Of a DNA stretch of 64,000 nt, positions 23,618 to 37,900 are shown piece by piece. The position numbers and the translations under genes are program-made. This DNA is from Pyrocephalus nanus (lineage: Eukaryota; Chordata; Aves; Passeriformes; Tyrannidae): NCBI GenBank assembly GCA_038380795.1, contig CM076260.1, positions 35,002,634-35,066,633 of the forward strand, read 5' to 3'. Under the pieces are notes generated by a model that saw nothing but the letters and a program-made list of their open reading frames with translations, made no database searches and was not told the origin of the DNA. Position 1 is the stretch's first letter. The number at the start of each line of letters is the position of its first letter.

Positions 23618-26600
23618 GCTAATGTGCTATGAAGATTTTGAAGGCTGATGGTTGGAATCAGTACGAGCTGTGATTGAAGGGCTATGTGTGAAGCAGCAGA
23701 TTAGAATGGTTTTAATATGTTGCATGATGATCTCTGAAAGTCCCAAGCTACATACGAAGTGTTGTGAGTAGGGGCACATGCAGGAGGTAGGAAGATAGGT
23801 GATAAGTGGAGGGTTGACATTATTCTGGAAAAAGCTCTCAGAGCCAACACATTTAGTGGATAAGTTTAAGGACTTGATCTTGTTGCTTTAGTTATGAGTG
23901 CCAGGGATTGAGGCTTAACAGGGAGTCAGGACTTGCTGACAGAGCCAGCTAAAAGATGGCTGAATGTAAGTTACAGTGCATAAAAGAAAATGAAACATTG
24001 AATCATAACCTGTTATAATAGCAACCGCTTTTGCTATTACAGAAACTATCTGAAAATTTGTTTTTGTCTGTGTTAATAGTGCTTAAAACACACTTGAATT
24101 ACAGCTGGGAAAGGAATTCCACTAATTCCTGTTTTCTGTGCTGTTTGTGAAAGCTTTTCTTAGCCTTTGTCCACACTGTTCTCTAAAGCTTATTCCTGGC
24201 AAAGGCCAACATTTGCTCAGCGTTTGTACCAAACTGCCTGTGAAAGGTTGACACGTGCAGAAACTCTCAGAGGCATGGCTTACAAAGTGTGGGGCTCAGG
24301 TGGCTTGTTCTATCTTGTTCTCCTTTTCGGTGGCCTGAGTGGTCTTCTGTATAATCTTGGCAGTTCTGGAGATCTGGTTAAGTTAAATAAGTTCTTTCCA
24401 AGACCCTACCCGTGGGTCCATGTTGTAGCCTTGTCTGTAATGAACAGCTATGAATTGCTAGTCTTCTGATCTGTTTCTTTACTCCACTGGAGCTGCTTTG
24501 CACCTTCTAGAAGTGTGTAGGAGCTGAGGCAGGAGAGTTCTACAGGATAACAGTTCACCTTCGACAGGCAGAGATATGAGTTTTGTTGGACCTTTTGTGT
24601 CTGCTTCACTCGTAGACTCCAGTGGAAGAGGACTGAAGGACATACAAAGAGCAGGGAGAAAAAAATGTGCATTTTTTCAGGAATGTGAGGGTCAGATAAA
24701 TAAATGAGATGTTGGTCTTTGAATCATCACCATCCCTTTTGAGATACGCAGGCAAGAGGCAGATTTCAGTCAGTAATGTCAGGTTTACAAGTGTAAGAGC
24801 TGAACTTTCTCTCAGGTATTTTTGCTGTGGGCAGCTGTTATGATCTTCTGGAAACCCCATAGTCAGGGATGCTGCAGTCTTTATTCACAAGTGACCATTA
24901 CATATCCAAACATAGTAGTTGCATGGGTAGTGTTTTGTGCTCAAATATGTAAGACATATATGATGCTGCAATGTAGTGCTCAAAACAGATCAGAATAATG
25001 GAAATATTGACTTTCTTGTACATCCCACCCTCTTACCTTTATTTCTACCTGACAACTGTGAAGATATTAGAAGAGTCTGCTTATAGAGTTTTAAAGTTAT
25101 CATCACTGTCACAAGACATTTCCAAGAATCAACAAATAAATCATCAAGGAAAAGCAAGATTTAGGCCAGACAACACAACTGATGACATTCTTTTAATGCC
25201 AGGAACATTAATTCTAAAATTCATATATCTGCTCTCCAGCTGAACAATATTTCTGAAAACTAATTAGCTATTTTTAGGGCAAGGACACTGTTCTGCATGA
25301 AAATACCAGAGAACACTGAGGTGAGAACCAGCAAGAGGTGGAAGAGCTTAGTGCCAGCCTTGGCTGTGGATGTGATTCAACAAAGGGGCTCAGCTTCCCA
25401 CAAAGAAGAGCACACTGAAACTTCTTATAAGACCATACGGAACAGGACACAGCACAGAGTATTTTCACAGCCAGCTGCTACTCTGCAAATGGATAAAGAA
25501 GTAAAATCATGAATTAAAAAAAAATCAGTGGTTGTGAAAGCTTGGGATTCTTTGGTAGAATATAAAATGAGTACACAATATTCACTGCTTTCAAAAGAGA
25601 GTCAGTGGAGAAAATCTGAAGTAACCATGACTAGGATCAGGAAGGAATGGAAGTGAAAAATTTCAAAAAACTTGCAGTTCTGTATTTTTTATTTCCCTAA
25701 GAGTCTTGGGGGTTTTCTGTGTTCATTTTGATTTGTGGAAAGCTGTTTACATGATATTTATGCTGTATACTTCTCTGTGAAGAAAGTTATACAACATATA
25801 TGTTAGTTTATGCAGGTATTTATAACTATAAATTTTACTTTTGTAGTTTGCCAAATGGAAAATACACCCAATGGCGTCTTCTTGAACCTGTAAATAAACT
25901 GTTTTCCAGAGCAGCCATCAAGCACATCATGAAAGGAAATGGCAGAGCAATTCCACTGACAATAGCATGAGAATTATTATGAACCAGATGTGAAACAATA
26001 CAAACATTAGTGAAAAGAATAGTTTCTGTCCACCCAAGCATGACAAAGCTTCAGGAAACACAGTGATACGGATTGGATGTGCAATGAAAATAAGAGTGCG
26101 ATTCTCTGACTGAAACTGCAGGCTGAAATTCTTCTGGATGAGCTCATGAATGACATGTTATTGGTATGAACACTATAAAAAGCCACTTATCCCTTTGAGC
26201 AGGGCTGAGCTTCTCTTACTCCCCATGGGCAAGGAGCCATGTCATGCCATCAGGCATCAAAGCCAGAGCTCCTTTATGTCCCCCCAGCCACAACTCTGTT
26301 ACAGGTCCCTGTAGAGCCTGATCCTGAGATGGCTTAGTAAGTTTACACCCCACATGTAGAGGATTTGATTCAGTTTTTCAAGCTTTGGTGTCTGGCTCTG
26401 TTTGTGATGCTGCAGGATGTCCCCAAGGCAGCTGGCTGCCAGGCTGGAAGGGAGTCAGGGACATATGGAGTGCAGTGGGTGGTGCACCATATCTGTCAGC
26501 CCACTGGGGATGTCTCAGACACAGCAGGGCATTTTGAAGAGCACCAAGACCTAATGGGCAGCTGAAGCATGGCCTCGGTGTTTCACACTACAGTAAGATC

Positions 26601-27539
26601 CAGACAGCTTGGATGTGAATGTGAGTAGCAATGCTGCACTGTGCACTATGGGAGAAGGTTGAATATAGTGCAACACTGGCATTTCAGAAACAGAAGATAA
26701 GGTTTCACTCTGGAATTTACCAGGATGCTGGTGCTAACATGTAAATTAGGTGGAATAATCACATTTTGTCTATTTAACTTAGGTTAGAGCTCTTTCTTAT
26801 CAGCAAATGAAGTGTTTACCAACTGACCAGGTTTCTGTTGAGACTGGGCAAGGGCAAAGCGATATGATTAAAACCTCACACTTTTTTTTTTCACCACTGG
26901 TGCTCCATGTGAGAACTTCAGCAGCCCATCTGGCCTCAGTTGGTGGTTTTCTAACTTGCCAGCTTTACTTCAGCATATTGTGATAATACTATTTTAAAAT
27001 AGTCACATCACTGAGTATCTTTCAAGATGTAAAATATTTATAAAAATATGTATTCCTGTTTCAGCTTATCCCTGCCATCCTTTACCTACCAAACTTGTGT
27101 CATGTGTGCTTTTATTCCATTATTAAAACGGAGATGTGAAGTTATGTGGCCATCCTATCACAAGCTTCTGCCAGCTGTAAACCTCATCACAGTTCCTGTA
27201 AAGTACATTTCCACAGATCAAGTTACTGCCAGGGAAGACTTTAACAATCTTCTACCCTACTTTCAACCCTCAACAATTAGTATTAGCAAATGGTCCAGGC
27301 CACTGCCTGGAATCACATCTGATTTCTATTCAAGAAAGACAAACTTTTATTCAAACCAGACCCATAAGCTAAACACATGAGTTTCCCTGCTTAAAATAAT
27401 GAATCTGAAGTAGTTTCTATCATTCATTTTAAAAATCACTCTCACATTTGAAATCAAGTTGGCTATTTTCCCTTGTCTGTATTAGCCATCTGGTAAGGGT
27501 GACTTTTCTAACACTGGTGTCTAGAGCTAGGATTTATTC

Positions 27540-27600
<61 letters not shown>
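27540..27600. repeat. T20-A41 block
   Basis: Twenty T followed directly by 41 A, so the inner 40 bases form a perfect self-complementary palindrome. The exact length may be affected by sequencing slippage. Confidence 0.9.
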
Positions 27601-27602
<2 letters not shown>

Positions 27603-28670
27603 CAACCCGCCTTACCCTTCCCACCTTAGTTTTTTTTCATTTTTGGAGCTTGTCCTTGTTATATAGACAAAACTCATCCTATCTTTGAAAAGAGAAAAAA
27701 AACCCCACACATGGCATTACTTCCTCTATAAGATTCTTAATATATTTTATAGTCAAAATGTAGTTTTGTATGTGATGATTTAAGAAGGCACACACATGCT
27801 TTCAGGTCATTAAAGTGCATTGTAAAAATAATAGAGACACAAAGGGCTTATTCTCAAGAAACGATGCACACTCTCTTCTTCATGGAATATTGAAGATCTG
27901 TTTCATTTTTCAGTATAAGGCAAGTTCAAGATGCTATTTCCTTACCACATACCTCAGCGATGCATGACCCCTGAAATAAAAAAAGTGAGGGGATTTATAC
28001 GCAAAAGAAAAAACCTTGGCACTTCTTAGCATTTTGCAGTTCTTCTTAAATAAAAGACCTTCAGAACAAATCCTCTTACTGCTGTTGCAAGGGAGTTGTT
28101 CTGTCAGTGTGCTCCTCATTCTCTGTGGATGCTGGGCTGAGCGAGTCAGGGAGTTTAATAGATGCTGCTTTGTAAAAAGCACTAGTGAAACGATGTGTAT
28201 TTAAAATGGCCCTTTGTCCATACCTGATGACTGGCTGTTCACAATAGATGTGGAAGAGAGATGGTATGTGTGGTTTTGATGCACTCACTAACTAACAAGA
28301 ACTGAAATTAAAATCCAAAAGCCGGATCAACCAGAACATTTTTCCAATTAAGTATAGGCCAAGGTCTCTTAACAGGTACTTTTTGGAAGTAGAAGGCTCT
28401 CTATATATTTTCCACCTCCTTTAAAAATATAAAATATCTTGATACACAGAAGCAGGGATCAATAAATTTTCTCTTCATGCAGTATAATGTGCACAGTATT
28501 TCTGATAGCGGTTGGTCTTGGCTTGCTGTCTGTCCTTGCAACGGTTCAAGTCTGTCCTCTGTGAAAGTGTTGGTTGTCCCTGCGTGAGTCAGTGGGAAAG
28601 AATTCAGTCTTTACCAAAAATCTGCCTGTATCCATGCCCTGTTAACAGCAGATCAACTAGATAAATTCTA

Positions 28671-28934
28671 TCATAGAATCATAGAACATTTTGTGTTGGA
28701 AAGGACCTTAAAGATCACCCAGTTCCAACCTCCCTTGCCATGGGCAGGGACACCTTCCACTAGACCAGGTTGCTCAAAACCTGGCCTTGAACACTTCCAG
28801 GGATGGGGCATCCACAACTTCTTTGGACAACCTGTTATGGTGCCTCACCACCCTCATAGTAAAGAATATCTTCCTAATACCTAATCTAAACCTACCCTCT
28901 TCCACTTTGAAGCCATCCCCCCTGTGTTATATGA
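28671..28934 (-). mobile_element. CR1 LINE fragment, 5'-truncated
   Basis: On the plus strand the fragment opens with TCATAGAATCATAGAA, the reverse complement of the CR1 3' octamer end. It continues through the familiar CR1 text (GGAAAGGACCTTAAAGATCA, CTTCCAGGGATGGGGCATCC) and stops after the TTTGAAGCCATCCCCCCTGT segment. The element is therefore on the minus strand with only its last roughly 260 bases left, as is typical of incomplete reverse transcription. It is relatively well preserved, hence one of the younger copies here. Translations across it have no meaning. Confidence 0.95.
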
Positions 28935-31900
28935 TAATCTGAGAAAGCAGAGTATAAAGAAATTTGGTAACAGCAGTCCTTTCAGGAATTCCTGGTGGTG
29001 CAGCAGCCTCTGAAGACATACAGCCCTTAACTGAGGTGAAGATCTGAGCTGTGCATATGAAGGAGTCTATGACAGCTCTCTGTGTAGTAGCACAGCAGCT
29101 TCCATGTGTCATACCACTTGCCCAGGCTGCCTAGTGATACCTCAAACTGTGCATCAACCAGCAGGATCCCAGTATGAGGACAGCAGGAAAGGACAGTCTG
29201 GGGCTCACAAGCAGCAGTGCAAAGGGATAGGTAGCCCAACCACCAGGGTCTTCGGTGTGTGGTGAGAGGACACTGAAGCCTTGGCCTCCATCCCACCATC
29301 AGGGGTGTCCAGCAACTGTTCAAGGTTTTCCTGCTGGAGCAAAAATGGGCTCCTGTGCCACAGATTGGAGATAAGCAGTCAAAGGTTTCAGGCAGGAGGA
29401 TGTCAGTTTGGTTTCTAGCTAGTACATAGCTTTAGTGCACATTTCTAAACCTGCACGTCTAATCTTTAAATTAATAAAGCACTGCTGGAAATAATGTTTT
29501 CAACATTTTGATCAATCAGAGAGGCAAGGATTGTAAGGGGAGGCAATATATTTTATTACACTAGTCTGAAAAAGCAGACAAACTTCCAACAGACATACTC
29601 TTCCTCAGATCAGTAAAAGTATGCCTAGAGACCCACGAATGTTTTGGGTTTGTAATTGTTTTTATAGTAAAAAAGTGTCCTAAGATGTCCTAAGAAATTG
29701 CATAGTACCCCAGGAAAGCTTTCCTGTAACACACCACTAACTGCATTTTGGGAATCTGCAATTATTCAGCAGTTTAAAATCTCTTATGGATTCATGATAA
29801 TGTGAATAACCATTAGCTCACCAACTAGCAAATACTTCGAAAGTGTTTAGAACATTTTAAAAAATATTTTTAAAAGTGAAATAGTAAATATATTTACTGT
29901 TCATAGAGAAAGATGCGCTAAGAGTAGGAAGCACTTGCCATCAGCACTCTTAAGCTCCACAGTGTTCTTTATTAAGCAGCCACTGCTAGCTATGCCACCT
30001 TGTTTATTTATGAGGATCTAGTCCTCATGTCCCTGCAGGAAGATTCTGTTCAACTGTTCACACCATTATTACTGACATTTCCAGCTCTGGAGCTGTCACA
30101 GATGGGAAGGGAGTTGAAAATCCACCATGTGCAGATTCCTAGAAGAACTTTTCTTCTCAGGCTGTGACTGCTGGTCCAGAACTTCAGTTCCACCTGCAGA
30201 GAGTTGGTCCCCATCCTCTCCTGTACTCCACTCAGAGCTGGGATGAATTAGGAGTACACCATTACACACAATAGCCTGTTTTCAGTTGTATCTGTCTAGG
30301 CCACTTGCCACTATGGCTCAAGGGAAACCTTTTCAGTGGGATTGCTGGAGCATTAACAAAATGAAAATGCTGGGATTTCTGCAGGTGGTGCTGCACGAGT
30401 TTGGGTTGCATTACAAGGGGTTCCTGAGGATTACATGTCAGTGTATTCCCATCAGAGTCCTTTTCATGATCTTTTCTGGGACATTAAGTTTTGCTATTTG
30501 CTGCAGAGCAAGGGGTTTAGCAGTTTCCATGACGCTGGCAGAGCTGAGACGCAGCATCCTGCAGCCAAGGGCTGTCCCCCAGCAGGTCCCCAAGGTGGCC
30601 ATCACCCCACCTCAGGGCTGTCACCCCTCGCGGGAGTCAGCAGAGGGTGCTCCTGCAGCAAGGCAGCACGATCCTGCTGCCATACGCCCCTGAGTTAAAC
30701 AATATGCCCGATAGGAAGTATTGGTTTATAAATTATTAACCGCAGCCCTCCGACACACTAGCAGGCTCACATCTGTGGACGTTTTATGTAAAAGACAAGT
30801 AATGGGAGAAGGTGAGATCTTCAAAGTGTCTTGTAACCCAAGAAGGTCTGTACTGTATAAGCACAGGAGGCAGAAGGGATTACAATAAGTTGTGTTTGGG
30901 CTACAGCAAGAGCCCCCGCTCTTTAGCCAGTGTTTGATTCCTGGGGCCAGCACAGAGCCTTTGTCAGTGGCAGGTTTCCTGATGGCCATGCTGAAGAGAA
31001 ACCCTGGAGGGAATATTTAAGCCACTCTCTTTTGAGTGGCCAGGCCATGGCCAGCTGCTGAGTATTTGCTGGTTGCCACAGGATGTGTGGGAATGTACAG
31101 GGATGTAGGAGAATGCTTGAGGGGTGGGAGGAGGGCTGCGGCAGAGGGGTAGCATAGTTAAGAGTCAAGAGCTACACAGGGCTGCTTCCAGGGGCAGAGG
31201 GAGGATAAAAGCAAAAGGAAAAAATAAAAGAGTAAAGGGAAGAATTGCTCCAGTGTCCACAAATACCTGCCAGCTTTGTTGTATTTTTTGTTTCATACTG
31301 TGGCTACTTTTCTGGCCATTTTAAAAACGATGTGTGTGCCTTGTGTGTATGTGAAAAGAGGAGGTTGTAGGGATGCTTTGCAATGGGGATCCCAGAGCCT
31401 GCTGTATGGAGCCTCAGTTTTATGACTTGGAAGTACCCTCAACTTGATGACTTGGAAGATTTGCTGTAGACAGCTGCATTCTGGGTACTTTGTCATCTCA
31501 TTAAAGCCAGTTAATGCACCACTGAGGTTACAACTGCTTCTTTCTGGCTGGCATTTTTCTGATCAATTATTGGCTGGTGTCCAAGATGCTGGGAGTTTTA
31601 GAAAACAAGATTTTTTGTTTCTTAAATAATTTTTGCTATTAAAATTCTCACTCAGCATGTCCTCTTGTCATATTGAGAAAGCCTAGTACAATTATCAAGC
31701 ATTTGGGTGTATGCAATAAAACAAAAAATAAAATAAATAAAAGCATTTTTTGTACTATCTCACACTGTTAGCTCCTGAGGGATATTCTCATAACAATGAG
31801 AATGGAAACAGACATAAATTAATCTGTAAGTACAGCTGACTAAATAACAGCAGAGGTTTTTGTCAAGTAAGTTATTCAATTAATATTTTTGTGGTCTTCA

Positions 31901-34900
31901 GCAGGAAGAAATTACTTGACCAATATTGTATTGTTTTTTTCTGCCAATAAAACGTTGATAAATATGGGGTCATTTGCCTGCAGTGACTATCTGGCTTTGC
32001 CTTCATATTCTTTTCTTTTAATCACTTCCTTAAAATACACTTTTTCTAAATGGCATCTATGTGTTCTTTTAAAAGAGGAATTTGCAAGTCAGAGGAAAAA
32101 ACAAAAAATTACCCAAACTGGCTTGCAGACCCTTGCAATTATTCCAATGCATTTTCATTTCCCCTTTACTTGACCCATCTCTCCTATCAGGGGTGTATCT
32201 GTACTTTTTGTCTGCTTCTCCATAGAGGCAGACCCAGCTGCTCCTACTGGAGCCCCCTGATTGCAGAGGCATACAGGGTGTGTGTGAGAAGATGAATCTG
32301 CCCCTGCAGACAGCGCCTGTAGTTGGAAAGCTGTTCCAGTAGTGACCTTTCCTTCTGCTCCACGGTAGAGCCTCCAGCCAGCTATCAGTGCTCGCAGAAC
32401 AGCAATAGCCACATGCACCAAAATTGAGGTAGGTCAGCAATGATGTGTAGCAGCAGACATTGAAAAGTAGCTGCAAGTCAAAGAATATATGATAGCTGTG
32501 ATAGAACAGGATTGTCTGGTGGATACGAAAAAGCTCAAGGCCACTGTATCCATTGCTGTTGACAGTCTTTATAAGTGCAGATTTTTTTAGACAGAAAACC
32601 AAGGTGCAATATCAGCTGTCCATTAAACCAGAGACATTTCAGCTCCTGTTTATTTCAAATTCCTTGGATTATCTTCAGCAGTGACACCATTAACTTGTCC
32701 CACCTTTGAACAACTACAAATCAGAGCATTTCCCCTAACCTAATTCCTCTTAATATTGCAATATCCAGATGAAACAGACTATGTGAAGTCACTTTTTGCT
32801 CTCTGGATTCACATGATTAGCCAGGAGGATGTGTATTGTGAGAAATTAGGAGACAAAGGCATTTGAAGCCATTTCAAATTAAACAAATTAACTACCTTTG
32901 ATTCAAGTAGTTTTAGTTTTACCCCCCTTCCATAGTGGATCCAAGCAGATATTTGCAAGGACTGAAATTTTAACATTACAAAATGAAAATACAGATTTTG
33001 CGAGCAGAAAACTTTTCTGTAGCAGAACAACAGTGCTGGGTTAAACCATAGATGGCATGGTTATAAATGTGTTTTCCTCCATGTTGTTACAGAGTTGACC
33101 TTATTCTGAAGTATCCCCCTGCCACATCACTGTAATTCAATGGGAAAATTCCCACGTACTGGGAATGGACCAGTACTGGGAAGGATAGAACCCTTGAAAC
33201 CAAATCAATTGCTGCAGTATTCCCACTGAATCTGAGGACTCTTCACGTGCATCAAGATTTGTTTAATGGACTACATAAATGCACTACTATATGTGTCCAA
33301 CAAATTGTGGGATCAGCCTGCCTGCCAAATAACTAATGCAGGGTTGCAGCTGCTTGACTTAGCCAAATTCAGAGCGTAGTGAGGAAGGTTGCTATGAAAT
33401 AGCAATCCTGCCCTGGGGAGTCTTCAGGCTCTGACTCACATGTGGCAATGGAATAATACTGAGTGGCTGAAGGGGATCCTGCCCCCAGCCATGTGCTCTG
33501 GCTGGCTTAGGGGGCTGCCTTCCAATGGGAAGGTGCTACCCAGAGCCCATGGGCACCACCTGCCCTGCTAATGGCATTGAGGGTGGCTGGGGTGGCAGGG
33601 TGGGGATGAAGTTACACCAAACCTAAAACATTCAGATATTTTTGGTGGATAACTCATTTAAAATCCTAAACCATTAGAAATGCCTTTAGGTCTGTGGACT
33701 TTTAAAACTTTTTAAAGAAACAAAATGAAAAGATATTTTGCAACAAAATACTCGGTTTTAATCAGGAAACATAAAAATATTGTTATAAAATGTCACTGTG
33801 AACAATTACCAATTTTTTTAACGTTTTCTAGTATATAAGAAATTTGTTTAAAGTGAAATGTGTTCATAAACTATGTGTTCATAAACCTTATGTTGTCAGG
33901 TCCAAATCTATTAAAAACCCCAAACAAAACAAATAAATTGAATAAAAACTCCTTTTATTTGTTATTCTAAAGTAAAATGCCAAAGAACATTTTGATGTTC
34001 CTCCTGTGACAAGTGCCTTGATCCAGCTGGAAGCCTAATTACTTATGGTCTAGCATTAGGTACATCTGTAAACATAATGACATTATGGTTAAATTTCATA
34101 GAAACATAAACTTAGCTCTTTGTCTATTGCTTTATCAGTGATGACCTGAAATGTTAACTCAAATCTTAGATGGATTTTGCTTCATACTTGCAGTGAATAT
34201 TGTGTGTCTAGTCTGCAACTAGTCATGAAAATGAAATTACTTTACATTAAATAAATAAGCAAATTATAGCATGTTCTTACTGTATTTGTAAATAGAAAAA
34301 AACAAAGAACCTAAAATCAGTAACTAGGTTGTTAGCTATGGCTATACCAGGGGATTTCATTTGCTTGTTTCTCTGAAGGACTGGGAGAGGCAGGATAAAT
34401 TGAAGAGCCTTCATCAGAAGTTCATGAAAAATGCCTTGAGTTTTATGGATTTTGGGTTGAATTCATACCTATGGATCAACAGCAAAATATTATTGTGATG
34501 TTGCAACCATTTTTTGGTAAAATTTTGTTTTGTGCTTATCTAGTATAGAAGACAGTAACTGAAATATTTTTGGGTTTAATTCCATTTGGCTGTTGGCAAA
34601 GTTTGTCTCCTGACAGTTGCAATTCTGAGTGTTTGCATGCTCTGTATGAAATTGGCCACTTTACAAAAGAATTACACAAATCCTAGAATTCCTGACTTGC
34701 AAATGGACTGGAATGAATTATGAACTTTTCCATAATAGCATGTCATCCTGGTTGTTGTGTATAAAATTAAAACCCCGAGTAAAGCAAAAGGACTTCAGCC
34801 AACCCTTTTCTGCTACTAGGCTCTTCTTAAGATATCATGTTGAATTAACTGTTTCTTGAACTTCCAAGAAATGTAGTGGCTGGATTATTACAAAAGCCTT

Positions 34901-37900
34901 AGCTCTAGGAAACTAAAATCCTTTTGTTTTAGGAAAACAATAAGAAGGCTTTTTTTTTTAATTTTTTTTTTAATTTTTATTTTTATTTCATTTTTAATGC
35001 ACAGATTCTCTGGGGCTGAGCAGTGTGATGCCTATGCAGTTACATCATGGTCAGCAGAGCCTAAGAAAGTGAAATTAGTTAGGTCTATTCCAAGCATATT
35101 TATTCCTGGTGTGCTTATGTAGAGTCCCCACACCCAGAAGAACTGAAGGGTCATCATAGAATCTATGTGACAGAAATGAAAATTTTGTTTCTTGAGTCAA
35201 ATCAAAGAAATAATCCCCTATTTGGGTACAGATAAGAACTAAACAGGATGTTTAATAACTGGAGCAACATTAGATGTACCATACAGATGAAATCTGTATT
35301 CTGGGGAATAGTTCTTACCACAAAAAGGGATTCTGTCTTTTTTCCTGAGAGACCGAGAAGAAGAACTGGGGATTATGTATCACTTAAATGTGCCACACAC
35401 ATTGTCTCTGGACACTCTGGTAAAGAGAAAAATCCTTTCTAAGGCCATGTCTTCCACTTTTTTAGTTGGATAGCTTTCAAGAAAAAAAAAAATAATTAAA
35501 AAAGATGGGACTTTTTTACATGTTTCACATTATCTTTGTTTGTTAAACTGGAGCGTGATGTGTGGAAAAACGTTAAATCTTTAAGGCATCTTTTAATATT
35601 TTAGTTACCTGAAATATTAAGTGATTTATTAGGTTCTATGATATTGGATCCAGGTCAGTGCAGGAAATACTCAGCTGCAGTGAGTCTCTACAAAAAAATA
35701 GGTCAGACTATCCATATATCTTCTTAAATTATCGGGAAATTGCTTCCCAGATAGAACTGTAAGTAGAAATGTGAGTTGTTTGCATCTCACCATATCCCCA
35801 GTGGTTGCATTGTGACTTCCTGCACATGCTGTTCCAATGCCCCTCTCTCCTGGTCCATAAAAAAGCTCATTTCATCTCCCCCAGAATATCATGAAATATG
35901 GAGGCAACGATACTTTTCACTTTAGGAGAGAGCATGTTGTGACATTCTAGGAAAAATTTATGGGTTACACGTTTGTGGAGTCTTAGCATCTCCAAGGCAA
36001 AACAGCTTCTAAAGCTGGGGATAAACAGTATAATATTTTCATGGACAAATATAAATATTTTTTAAAACACCTTGTACTTACTGTATTAACAGAATGGTTT
36101 GTGGCAAATAAAATTCTACTACAACTTTATGAATTTGGATGAATTATTTTACAAAACCAAATTGTACTATTTGCTCCAGAACTTTATTTCAAATTTTTCA
36201 TGCATACACAAAAAAATCAAGAGGATGAGTGAAAAACCTGCAATGTCAGAGGTAAAACAGTGTGAAAGTGAAATCAAGAGTGGCTGTTTCAGGTACTGGG
36301 TTTTGGGATTCTTGTTTATCCTAGCCCTTCTCACAGCATCTGGCAAAAATATCTCCAGATGCTCCTCTCATTGCACTCAACTGAAGCTGCAGCTTTCTGC
36401 GGCTGTGTTGCAGCCAAAATGGAAAAGCAGCAGCTGGATCCCAAGTGCTAGAGTTGAAAGTCCCATTGAAAGTCAAGTGCTTTAGCTCAAGCTAGTTGCA
36501 GCAGGTTGCTGTCATCCAGGATGCTTTCTGCCCATCTTGATCATGCTGTACAATAAAACATTGAACCCCCCCCCGACTTTTAGGATTGAAAGCCTATAGG
36601 CCTAGGATCAGTCAGCCTCATTTATCTCCACAACCCATTTTCAAGTGGTTTTGTCTTTCCTTGGATTCCTGAAGGCATAGAGCCAGTTCCAGGAAAACCT
36701 AAACACAGGGATCTATGTGAAATTAGGCTGTCCTGAATCAGGTCCAAGGAGCTGTAGGGAGCTCTTCCATCTTAAGGATGGGCAGGGAAACAGTTTTTGC
36801 CCTGAGTTATGAATCAGGTTCAAGGTGTTGATGCTTGTTTTCAAAAAAAGACAGGAGCAGAGCACAGGTTTTCCAGAGGACTGGCTAAGAGGTCAGGAAG
36901 CAAAGACCATGGATGGCTGCCGGTCTTCACCTTGAAGACTCTTGGAGAGACAGGGATCTTTCATGTCCATGGAATAACCCATTACAGGAGAGGAAGATCA
37001 TCTTCACCTGACCAAAGAGCAGAGTATCCATTTATGACCCACTTGCTCCAACAAACCCAAGCTCCCTATTGTACCCAAAAAGTAAAGCAAAAAGGAAGAG
37101 CCCAAGCAAAATAAACAACTGCCACATCCATAACTCTTCTCCGGACATTGGGCCATATATGACAGATACCATGCTAAGGAAAGAGGCTTCCATACTTGCA
37201 TACTCTTGTGATGACCAAATTTATGTGGAATATAACAGGTAAAGTGATTTTTCTGACCTCCAAGTCCAGTGCTTCTGCATATTTGGGGAGTTACTTTGCT
37301 TACACTCTCACTGTGGCCCAGGAAATGTTGGGTTCCTGTTATATTTGCAGACTGGGGTGACCTGGCATGTTGTTTACACAATACTATCTGAAACACTTGT
37401 TTATACAGTTTTAGTCACTATATCATAGGAAGAGGATATAATTTGTCCATTTCCAAAAGCAGTGTGCCGTAATCTGAAGAACAGTAGGTCTTTAGGAGAC
37501 CTGGTGATAAGGAAAGGTTATATAAGCAACTTTTTTTTTCTTTTTCTTTTTTTTTCTTTTCCCCTCAAAGGAAATCTTTGAAGTGGCTTTCTCTAGTAAC
37601 TCAAAATTATAAAAAAAATTTAAACCGGTGACCAGTCTACTACATTAAGTTCAAGTGTAGCTCCTTAAAAAGAATTAGGCATTGTAATGCTCAGATTTTA
37701 GATACTATCTAATAAAGATATTAATATTTGTGCTTGTGCAGTGCAATGCATGGGTCAGGTGCCTAAGAACCAAGATCACAAAATCCAGTAGGCTGAATTG
37801 GAGTCATATAAACTAAGAAATGGTGAAGAGAGAGGTATATCTTAAAGACCTATCTTGGAGTGGAATTTAGATTATTAACTCTGGACTCATTGAAACCTTT

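Larger units (their letters stand above)
12578..28670. other. Intergenic DNA upstream of CEP162
   Basis: About 16 kb with only simple repeats and short, non-conserved-looking reading frames. Parts (18720-18960, 19300-19480, 19840-20120) are repeat-free and rich in TAAT cores, which would suit conserved non-coding elements. No gene is supported. Confidence 0.65.

Noticed and set aside
30286..30693. 135-codon plus-strand frame
   Set aside because: Its composition changes abruptly from Phe/Ile-rich to Pro/Ala/Arg-rich with no domain, and an overlapping frame is equally open.
32069..32602. Longest ATG-initiated frame in the window (177 codons, minus)
   Set aside because: No recognisable domain or signal. 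A second open frame overlaps it, and the length is possible by chance in 64 kb. A protein search could overturn this.
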